DNA of 8,149 nucleotides from Clostridia bacterium (GTDB lineage: Bacteria; Bacillota; Clostridia; Saccharofermentanales; UBA5734): the NCBI GenBank assembly GCA_018056585.1, contig JAGPFK010000045.1, positions 1 through 8,149 of the forward strand, read 5' to 3'. The position numbers and the translations under genes were made by a program. Below the pieces are notes generated by a model. That model had not been told where the DNA came from. It saw only the letters and a list, made by a program, of their open reading frames with translations, and did not search any database. Below are positions 1-5,682 of this stretch, piece after piece (within the stretch, counting starts at the first letter, position 1; each line of letters starts with the position of its first letter).

Positions 1-92
1 ATCCTGATTGGATTAACTGTTTTGGTTTCATTGCGGCACGGATAATCGGGTAAAGGAGCGAAGGTCTCGGAGGGTAACATCCAAGGTGCCGG

Positions 93-674
93 TCAGATCC
101 TCCTTAGAAGCGAACAGAGCTTCTTGATGTTCATGGTATGATAAGCTTCGCTGTACTCGCAGATCTTACTTGCGTCCATGTTTTTCAGTTCAGTTTTTTC
201 AATCCGCAAGTCCTCTGTCAAAAGCCGCATAAGCTCCTTTGTGTTCGGCACGGGTGACATTGTATAAAGCTGATCGCACAACGCCTTTTCCGGTTCGGCA
301 ATCCGGTAGAAATAGTCTCCCTCCTGAATCAAGCTGAGCCCCAGCGGGAACGCCTCCGATGGCACATCCCGGTATGTGAAGGTTCCAAACGGTGTTTCAT
401 ACTTCTTTTTCTTTTTCTTTTCAAAGGTTGCGCAGGTAATGGTATATACCGCTTCGGGAATGAGACCGTAATAGCCCAAAGCATATTCAAAGGAAATGTA
501 CGATGGCCCATAAATGCTGCCAGCAAGCAAATGGGCCGGAACATTCTTATCTGTTTCATAAAGCCCCTTCGTGATCTGAAAGCACTCGCCACGCGCTACC
601 ATGCGTGAGAGCTTTGACTTTGGGGAAGCATATTCACTTAGCTCTTCCAGGAGCATTGCTGTTGTCTTTATCAT
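93..674 (-). CDS. abiEi: AbiEi-type antitoxin / transcriptional repressor (type IV toxin-antitoxin)
   Basis: 193-residue protein of the AbiEi family (COG5340). In characterised AbiE systems this protein neutralises the nucleotidyltransferase toxin AbiEii without binding it stably and represses its own operon. Residues about 5-45 form the winged-helix N-terminal domain (a leucine/glutamate-rich helix, then SKLSRMVARGE and the wing FQITKGLYET). Residues about 55-193 match the C-terminal domain, with the family-typical GPSYISFEYALGYYGLIPE, the segment YETPFGTFTYRDVP and IAEPEKALCDQLY. The length is normal for the family. The ATG at 674 is preceded by GAGGTG at a suitable distance. Residues 86-91 are six consecutive lysines, encoded by an A-rich repeat that could slip. 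The promoter and palindromic operator lie directly upstream. The last codons contain AAGGAGG, a possible ribosome binding site for a following gene. The toxin gene itself is off the window. Family assignment is by recognition of motifs, not by a search. Confidence 0.88.
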   Translation of the reverse strand: MIKTTAMLLEELSEYASPKSKLSRMVARGECFQITKGLYETDKNVPAHLLAGSIYGPSYISFEYALGYYGLIPEAVYTITCATFEKKKKKKYETPFGTFTYRDVPSEAFPLGLSLIQEGDYFYRIAEPEKALCDQLYTMSPVPNTKELMRLLTEDLRIEKTELKNMDASKICEYSEAYHTMNIKKLCSLLRRI

Positions 675-675
675 A

Positions 676-718
676 TTTTCACCTCATAGTCTTATTATAT
701 GCAACTATCTGGTGAGAA
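676..718. promoter_or_regulatory. Imperfect inverted repeat over the abiEi promoter, candidate AbiEi operator
   Basis: On the minus strand the arm TTCTCACCAGATAGT (718-704) is mirrored by ACTATGAGGTGAAAA (690-676), 12 of 15 positions complementary, with a 13-base spacer that holds the -10 box. The left arm touches the -35 and the right arm contains the ribosome binding site, so a bound dimer would block polymerase. AbiEi proteins are known to repress their own promoters by binding inverted repeats with the winged-helix domain. That this particular repeat is the site is inference. Confidence 0.55.
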
Positions 719-722
719 TCAA
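694..722 (-). promoter_or_regulatory. sigma-A promoter of the abiEi gene
   Basis: Read on the minus strand, TTGATT (722-717) and TATAAT (699-694) are separated by exactly 17 bases. The -10 is perfect consensus and the -35 matches four of six. The -10 ends 19 bases before the start codon, so the leader would be only about 12 nt long. It is embedded in the inverted repeat at 676-718. Confidence 0.75.
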
Positions 723-744
723 GCATCTTTGAAAATCCGATTCC

Positions 745-1198
745 GTGTTCATGCCGGTCCAATGTAAAGAATCATTTGACTTTTCATTAAATGGAAAAAT
801 AACAAATTGGAATCAAGTAAAAATCAGCATGAAGCAAACAAGGGTCTTTCTATTGTTCGAAGAAAAACAATTTTATAAGTTTGGCAGTGATATATTCATC
901 GCCCCGTCCGGGAACAGTCAAAGTAGATGGAGAAACCTTTGATGAAAAAGACATCTTATGGGAAATCGATGGCATCGAGTATACAGCGGATGTCAGGCAG
1001 GATACCCGCGATGTGCAGTGGCCAATTTACATGGCTGCTGTTATTTAAAGTGAAAAAGAAAGGCGGCCTCGCTGCAGGTGAACACGAGGTTAGTGTGGCG
1101 TACCGGTGCATTATGTCTCACCGCCCTCAGTAAACAGTGACGAAGCGTTTGCAAGACAGCCGGAACATCCATTTACGAGAAAGATGTTACTTGTATAA
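745..1198 (+). pseudogene. Frameshifted remnant resembling the C-glycoside deglycosidase beta subunit (DUF6379-like)
   Basis: Coding-like sequence runs through three frames. Frame 1 (745 to about 910) reads MPVQCKESFDFSLNGKI and on to DIFIAPSG. Frame 2 (about 910-1048) reads TVKVDGETFDEKDILWEI, DGIEYTADVRQ and WPIYMAAVI before a TAA. Frame 3 (about 1041-1100) reads LKVKKKGGLAAGEHEVSVA. Frame 2 then resumes as PVHYVSPPSVNSDEAFARQ and ends at TAA 1196-1198. The motifs 'VKVDGE..., ..I.WEIDG..YT' and 'GGLAAGEHEV.V' are typical of the small beta-sandwich beta subunit of C-glycoside deglycosidases (about 140 residues), which pairs with a xylose-isomerase-like alpha subunit. The summed length here is about 150. 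No ribosome binding site precedes the GTG at 745 or the ATG at 751. At least three shifts make it non-functional unless they are sequencing errors. The N-terminal third matches the family poorly, so the family call is tentative; the decay itself is clearer. Confidence 0.5.
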
Positions 1199-1501
1199 TA
1201 ATCACAGTGGAGTGGTAGCATGTTCCAACAGTTTCTGTGGTATGCGGATAACTTTTTCTCCATTAAAAGATACGATTGCAGTAAAGCTGTATTTTGGTTT
1301 TTTGATTCTTAAATATGTGAAATGGATTTTACAGAAGTGAAAATGTGCTTATGACATCAAAGAAATGCGGCGATATCTTCTGGTGCATACATCACTATTC
1401 CACCTGGCTGGTCGATAAAATCCAAATATGTCAATGGCTTTGGATTGCTTTATGACCGTGATTTTTTTAATGTGAAAGACATGGCTCAAAACAGGTCTTA
1501 A
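1199..1501 (+). other. Unidentified degenerate, coding-like stretch
   Basis: No open frame of meaningful length survives here, but short pieces look protein-like. The frame from ATG 1219 reads MFQQFLWYADNFFSIKRYD and stops after 30 residues, with GGAG seven bases upstream of the ATG. From ATG 1351 one frame reads CGDIFWCIHHYSTWLVDK, and a neighbouring frame continues with YVNGFGLLYDRDFFNVKDMA to TAA 1499-1501. The two join with a one-base shift near 1421-1427. I do not recognise a family. The stretch is AT-richer than the genes on its right. It most likely represents one or more genes in decay, on the same strand as the broken gene just before it. Confidence 0.3.
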
Positions 1502-1510
1502 ATCTCATGG

Positions 1511-1535
1511 CATCATGCAAACATGATGACTTTTT
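1511..1535 (+). terminator. Possible weak terminator hairpin, plus strand
   Basis: CATCATG (1511-1517) and CATGATG (1522-1528) form a perfect 7-bp stem with a CAAA loop, followed after two bases by TTTTT (1531-1535). The stem is AT-rich, so it would be weak. It sits ten bases after the last coding-like piece of the decayed plus-strand region, which is where a terminator of that unit would be expected. Confidence 0.35.
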
Positions 1536-1653
1536 GCCTTTAAATGTGAATCAGACATGATGGAAGGTCATGTGACTCATTTGCCTCTTACTTCATGCAT
1601 TAATTAAGCAATCAAAACGGTGGCTCTACTTGATCATAATTGGATTGTGTAAA

Positions 1654-1691
1654 AGACCCTGGTTTTGAATGGCCAGGGTCTACCTTTTATT
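1654..1691. terminator. Rho-independent terminator, probably bidirectional
   Basis: AGACCCTGG (1654-1662) and CCAGGGTCT (1673-1681) make a perfect 9-bp GC-rich stem with a 10-base loop. On the minus strand the stem is followed by TTTT after the stem's final T (1654-1651 region), 48 bases after the end of the RND permease gene. On the plus strand it is followed by ACC and then TTTTATTTTT. It therefore can end both the efflux gene and any transcript entering from the decayed plus-strand region. Confidence 0.75.
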
Positions 1692-1728
1692 TTTGTATGG
1701 GGATTCATTTTATAAGTTGTGCTTTTTT

Positions 1729-4416
1729 CTATTGCAATTCAGGTGATTCTGTCCCATCCGAGTTGATATCAATGGGCTGATAACGGTGCTTATGGAAAAT
1801 ATCATAGACGATGGGGATGACGAACAGAGTCAGCAAGGTCGCATATGAAAGCCCTCCAATGGTGACAACAGCCATAGGCTGAGTTAATTCAGCACCTTGT
1901 CCCATGCCAAGCGCCATGGTTATCATGGCCAGAATGGTTGTCAGCGCGGTCATGAGGATTGGCCGCAAGCGTATTTTCCCTGTCTGAAGCAGGGCTGTTG
2001 TTCGATCAAGGCCTTCCTCACGTAATTGGTTGACTGTGCTGACAAAAACGATGCCGTTGTTTACAACAATACCAGCCAGCAACAAAAATCCAATCAAAGC
2101 AATAACGGATAATTCCATGCCCAAAGCCCAGAGCAGCAACAATCCGCCTGTGAATGCCAGTGGCAGGGTAAAGATCACGATAAACGGGGCGCGTAAGCTC
2201 TGGAACTGGGCAACCATAATCAGGTAAATAAAGATCACGGCTAAAGCGATCATGAGATACAAATCGTTCATGGCTTCTTTAATCAGAACATTTTCCCCGC
2301 CTAACTTCAGACTGATGCCTTCCGGCAATGCAATCTCATCTAATTTTGGCTCTAATTCACGGCTGACAAGACCAATGTTGTAGCCATCTTTCAATGTTGC
2401 GGAAACAGTCAGATACCGCGACTGATTCTCTCGCCTGATCGCCTGCATCGCAGGTGCTTCCTCGATCTGGGCAATCTCGCCAAGACGTAAGGATTGTTTC
2501 TGGCCTTCAAGGTCGGTCCATGTCAGGTTAAAGTCAGATAATTTTTGACGGGTTAATTTTTCATCTTCCTGAAGAGACAGCAGGACCGGCAGGCTGTTGG
2601 ACCCGTTCGTTAAGACGATTGCCTGCTGTTCTTCCTGTAAAGCTTCGGATAATTGCTGATATATCTGAGCGATGGTCAGTCCTTTACGCATGGCCTTATC
2701 TTTATCCACGATCACACGAAGTTCTTTTGCTTCCTCATCAATGCTTGTCTTAATTTCAGCAATGCCCTCATTTCCCTGCAGCAGTGTTTTTACATCTTCC
2801 AGAACGAGACGCATTTGATCAAAATCTTGTCCCCTGATCTGAATGGAAATACCGCTTTCACCCAAAACGGACAAATCCATGGTTGTCGCACTTACGGATA
2901 TATCACCGGGCAGATCAGAGGTCTTTTCATAAATTAATTTTTCTACATCTCGATTGGTCAGGTCACGCTCATCTTTAAGCAGGATATAAAATAAGATCGA
3001 TCGGTTGTCTTGCTGCTGACCCAGACTGATAATTGAGGATGTGCCATGTATGGCGCCGACATAATCAACCGCTTCAATCGAGAGGATTCTTTCGGTTACT
3101 TGATCGGCTGCTTCATAAATCATTTCCTGGCTGAAATCTTCAGGCAAAACCAATGTTGCGCTGAGCTGAGGTGAATCCATCTCAGGAAGGAAGGCCGTCC
3201 CCATGGTTATAGCACCATAAATGCTCAATGCAAAAAGAATCACGACCGGTATTAAAATAGCAGCTTTATGCTTCAGAGAAAAAGACAAGGCACGTTCATA
3301 AGATGACTTCAGCCACTCAAAAAACCGGTACTCCTTATCCTTGGTATGGCGCATCGTCGTAGCCGAAAGGGCCGGAACAACAGTCAGGGCAACGATCAGG
3401 CTTGCCAGCAAGCTGAAAGTGATGGTCAGGCCCATATCAGTGAACAATTGGCGTGTCAGGCCATGCGTAAAAACGATCGGTAAAAAGACACAGACGGTGG
3501 TCAGCGTTGATGAGGTAATGGCTGCGGAGACCTGGTTGGCGCCCGTTATAGCGGCCCTTGCCGGTGGGATACCGTCATGACGCAGCCTGTAGATATTTTC
3601 GATGACAACAATACTGTTGTCGACAAGCATACCGACGCCCAGAGCCAGTCCAGACAAAGAGATGATATTAATGGAGATATTGGTAAAATACATTAAAGCC
3701 AGCGCAAAGAGCAAACTGACCGGAATGCTGATGGCCACAACCAGTGTCGGACGTGGATCCAGTAAGAACAGGAACAATACGATGATGGCCAGGACGCCTC
3801 CCATCAGCAGGTTGTTTAAAACGCTGTTGATGATGATGTTGATATATTCGCCCTGGTCCATCAATGGCAGAACTCTTAATCCCTCATATTCCTTGTTCAG
3901 CTCTTCGGTCTTTTCATGAATTCGCTTGGTTACATCGGCCGTTGAGGCTATGCTCAGCTTTTGAAAACTGATGACAATGCCGTTATTTCCGTTGATTTTA
4001 GCGTATGTTTCAGCTGCGTTGTCTTTAAGGGTAATTTCAGCGATGTCTTTCAATCTGACATCACCAATAACATCATGACTTAAAAGCAATGCCTCTTCCA
4101 AATCATGCTGATTTGCGTACTCTTCACCGATCTTGACGGTAATAGAATCGGCGCCTTCTCGAAGGGAACCGGCAGGCATGCTGAAATGCTGGGCTTTCAG
4201 CAGATTCACAATCATTTTGTTGTTTATAATCTCACTGAGATTGGCTTTTTCAATGGCTTGTTCCCGGGCGGATTCAAATTCGGCACGTGCTTTTTCGATT
4301 TCTGCCAGACTGTTTTCAATTTGCATTTGTGCTTTTGCTGTTTCAATGTCTAATTTGATTTTCGCTTGCTCAATTTGTTGTGCTCCTTTACGGGCTTCGT
4401 CCAATCCATTTTTCAA
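1729..4416 (-). CDS. RND efflux permease, C-terminal part (AcrB/SwrC-like), separated from its N-terminus by an in-frame stop
   Basis: 895 codons, in the same frame as the upstream half and starting directly after its TAA. Residues 1-60 finish the coiled-coil insertion (QQIEQAKIKLDIETAKAQ and following). The porter domain then resumes at NLSEIINNKMIVNLLKAQ. Eleven membrane helices follow, split five plus six around a second periplasmic domain, which with helix 1 in the other half gives the usual twelve. TM4 carries GMLVDNSIVVIEN: Asp266 and Asn267 replace the Asp407-Asp408 pair of E. coli AcrB, as in many Gram-positive RND pumps. TM10 reads LAGIVVNNGIVFV, lacking the AcrB lysine. The family exports amphiphilic compounds using the proton gradient. 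The first possible start, TTG at 4416, has no ribosome binding site. An AAAGGAG at codons 10-11 is followed only by a rare ATT in frame. So this half is probably made only by readthrough, or the stop is a mutation or sequencing error. Stop is TAG, and a terminator follows. Confidence 0.85.
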   Translation of the reverse strand: MKNGLDEARKGAQQIEQAKIKLDIETAKAQMQIENSLAEIEKARAEFESAREQAIEKANLSEIINNKMIVNLLKAQHFSMPAGSLREGADSITVKIGEEYANQHDLEEALLLSHDVIGDVRLKDIAEITLKDNAAETYAKINGNNGIVISFQKLSIASTADVTKRIHEKTEELNKEYEGLRVLPLMDQGEYINIIINSVLNNLLMGGVLAIIVLFLFLLDPRPTLVVAISIPVSLLFALALMYFTNISINIISLSGLALGVGMLVDNSIVVIENIYRLRHDGIPPARAAITGANQVSAAITSSTLTTVCVFLPIVFTHGLTRQLFTDMGLTITFSLLASLIVALTVVPALSATTMRHTKDKEYRFFEWLKSSYERALSFSLKHKAAILIPVVILFALSIYGAITMGTAFLPEMDSPQLSATLVLPEDFSQEMIYEAADQVTERILSIEAVDYVGAIHGTSSIISLGQQQDNRSILFYILLKDERDLTNRDVEKLIYEKTSDLPGDISVSATTMDLSVLGESGISIQIRGQDFDQMRLVLEDVKTLLQGNEGIAEIKTSIDEEAKELRVIVDKDKAMRKGLTIAQIYQQLSEALQEEQQAIVLTNGSNSLPVLLSLQEDEKLTRQKLSDFNLTWTDLEGQKQSLRLGEIAQIEEAPAMQAIRRENQSRYLTVSATLKDGYNIGLVSRELEPKLDEIALPEGISLKLGGENVLIKEAMNDLYLMIALAVIFIYLIMVAQFQSLRAPFIVIFTLPLAFTGGLLLLWALGMELSVIALIGFLLLAGIVVNNGIVFVSTVNQLREEGLDRTTALLQTGKIRLRPILMTALTTILAMITMALGMGQGAELTQPMAVVTIGGLSYATLLTLFVIPIVYDIFHKHRYQPIDINSDGTESPELQ

Positions 4417-5526
4417 TTAAGGTTTTATGGCCTGCAAAGTCATTTGACGAATTTCAATATTTTGAAGCTCTGCTTCTATGGCATTTAAGCGAGCGTGGGC
4501 ATGTGATATTTGCTCTGACAACGCGATCAATTCTTCTTGTGAAAGAGAAAAAAGATCATAGGGCGAGTCTGCCAGCAATTCCCCTGGTATTTGCGTGGCC
4601 ATCTGCTCCATCATGATTTGAAACTGCTCAGGACTTAAAGTTAAGACCTTTTGAAAGTATTGCGAAAAAAGAGGTTCTAGTTTCGTTAATTCCGTCAGCA
4701 TGGCTTTTTCGCGCTCAAAGGCCTGTTTTTGAGCCTCGAGCTCAGCTTCCTCAGCCAATAGCGCTTGCACCTTACTGATGGCTTCACTTGTCTGACTTCC
4801 TGCCTTAATCAGCTGATCGCGCTGTTTTGGCAGTTCTGATTCAAGGCTGGCTTTGCCGTCTTCGAGTTTTTTTAGTGCTTCTTCTAATTCAGCTTCCTTC
4901 TCATCCAGTTTTTTATTGATGTCTGCAATAATCTGTTGATTCAGTTTGTCAATTTTTTCAGAATTCAGCGTGACTTCAATGTGTTGCTCAAGCAAGCCTG
5001 CAGCGGTAACAGAAGCCACGCCTTCCACACGCTCAAAGGCTGGAATCAGCTCATCTTGTGTTATTTTTGCCAGATCATAAAGAGAGACATCCGGCAAATC
5101 GACGCTTGCAATCATGACCGGCATCATGTCAGGGCTGATTTTCAGCATCATAGGAGACCCCACCGCGCTGTCCAGCCGGCCTCTTACACGGTCCAGATAG
5201 CCGGACAGCTCGATCATAACGCTATCCATGTTGCTGCCCTGGACAAATTCCAAAATGATCATGCTGCTGTTTTCCATGGAGATGGAACTGATGTTGTTGA
5301 GGCCGCTGGCTGTTCCCAGGACGGCCTCCAATGGTTTCGTCACAGCTATTTCAACTTTTTCAGGGCTGGCGCCAGGGTAGGTCGTCAATACAACAATATA
5401 GGGTAAATCAATGTGTGGCAGCAAATCTGTGCTCATCCCCAAAAAAGAAACGACGCCGAGCACCACGACAAGAATGACGGCGACCAATACAGTGTAGGGT
5501 CTACGAACACTAAACTTCGGCAACAT
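4417..5526 (-). CDS. RND efflux permease, N-terminal part (AcrB/SwrC-like), ending at an in-frame TAA
   Basis: 369 codons from the ATG at 5526, chosen because GGAGG (5538-5534) lies seven bases upstream; a possible earlier ATG at 5562 would add twelve residues but lacks such a site. Residues 5-10 (FSVRRP) and TM1 at about 11-30 are the standard RND beginning. LLPHIDLPYIVVLTTYPGAS and PEKVEIAVTKPLEAVL are the classic first porter motifs, and VEGVASVTAAGLLEQHIEV marks the second porter subdomain. From about residue 195 the protein leaves the AcrB pattern and becomes a long coiled coil (LDEKEAELEEALKKLEDGK, AEELEAQKQAFEREK-like heptads). A hinge around 290-330 (LSPEQFQIMMEQM, SPYDLFSLSQEE) is followed by a returning helix that stops at QAIKP-TAA. 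One C-to-T change in a CAA codon would explain the stop. Taken together with the downstream half, the intact protein would have about 1265 residues against about 1050 for AcrB. It has its own promoter. Confidence 0.85.
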   Translation of the reverse strand: MLPKFSVRRPYTVLVAVILVVVLGVVSFLGMSTDLLPHIDLPYIVVLTTYPGASPEKVEIAVTKPLEAVLGTASGLNNISSISMENSSMIILEFVQGSNMDSVMIELSGYLDRVRGRLDSAVGSPMMLKISPDMMPVMIASVDLPDVSLYDLAKITQDELIPAFERVEGVASVTAAGLLEQHIEVTLNSEKIDKLNQQIIADINKKLDEKEAELEEALKKLEDGKASLESELPKQRDQLIKAGSQTSEAISKVQALLAEEAELEAQKQAFEREKAMLTELTKLEPLFSQYFQKVLTLSPEQFQIMMEQMATQIPGELLADSPYDLFSLSQEELIALSEQISHAHARLNAIEAELQNIEIRQMTLQAIKP

Positions 5527-5533
5527 ATAATTT

Positions 5534-5538
5534 CCTCC
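5534..5538 (-). promoter_or_regulatory. Ribosome binding site deciding the RND permease start
   Basis: Minus-strand GGAGG followed by AAATTAT and ATG. The seven-base spacing selects the ATG at 5526 (MLPKFSVRRP) over the upstream ATG at 5562, and this start matches the usual beginning of RND permeases a few residues before TM1. Confidence 0.8.
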
Positions 5539-5545
5539 GTTTTCA

Positions 5546-5564
5546 GCTTGTCGGTTTGGCAAGC
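5546..5564. repeat. Small inverted repeat in the RND leader
   Basis: Minus strand GCTTG (5564-5560) and CAAGC (5550-5546) with a nine-base spacer, overlapping a second pairing TCGG/CCGA. It lies between the promoter and the ribosome binding site, so it could be an operator or leader hairpin of the pump. It is short enough to be chance. Confidence 0.25.
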
Positions 5565-5603
5565 CGATTTATCAGTATCATCACAAAGAGGCGAACGGAT
5601 TAA

Positions 5604-5632
5604 ATTATACCGAACAAAGCCGGGAACGGCAA
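5604..5632 (-). promoter_or_regulatory. sigma-A promoter of the RND permease
   Basis: Minus strand TTGCCG (5632-5627), 17 bases, TATAAT (5609-5604). The -10 is perfect and the -35 keeps the key TTG. Transcription would begin around 5597, giving a leader of about 70 nt before the ATG. The -35 to spacer region contains GCCG-TTCC-CGGC, a short dyad. The permease therefore need not be co-transcribed with the glycosidase upstream. Confidence 0.7.
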
Positions 5633-5660
5633 GAAACAGACCTTTTCGGTTTTGTTTCTT
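5631..5660. repeat. Inverted repeat between the GH9 gene and the RND promoter
   Basis: AAGAAACA (5631-5638) and TGTTTCTT (5653-5660) are perfectly complementary 8-bp arms, with an inner ACC/GGT pair inside the 14-base loop. On the minus strand it begins 22 bases after the glycosidase stop and overlaps the -35 of the pump promoter by two bases. On the plus strand it is followed by more T residues. It could be a poor terminator of the glycosidase gene or a regulator site. The AT-rich arms make either role uncertain. Confidence 0.35.
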
Positions 5661-5682
5661 TTTTATGAACAGGAAAATCGGC

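Noticed and set aside
329..592. 87-residue open frame on the minus strand inside the antitoxin gene
   Set aside because: It overlaps abiEi in another frame, has no family features and arginine-rich composition typical of a shadow frame.
1137..1340. 67-residue plus-strand open frame in the decayed region
   Set aside because: No ribosome binding site, and the neighbouring frame (SPPSVNSDEAFARQPEHPF) is the more protein-like one over its first third. It is a by-product of the broken region, not a gene.
1511..1562. Repeated ACATGATG words at 1521 and 1555 as a possible CRISPR or iteron array
   Set aside because: Only two copies of an 8-base word, one of which is part of a hairpin; no regular spacing or further units.
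4414..4419. TAA read as a sense codon (alternative genetic code)
   Set aside because: The GH9 gene ends at TAA after a complete C-terminus and abiEi ends at TGA; a reassigned TAA would extend the GH9 protein into the promoter region, so a changed code is not supported.
4936..5406. 156-residue plus-strand open frame opposite the RND permease
   Set aside because: Antisense shadow of a well-supported permease; rich in His, Gln and Arg with no recognisable motif and no ribosome binding site.
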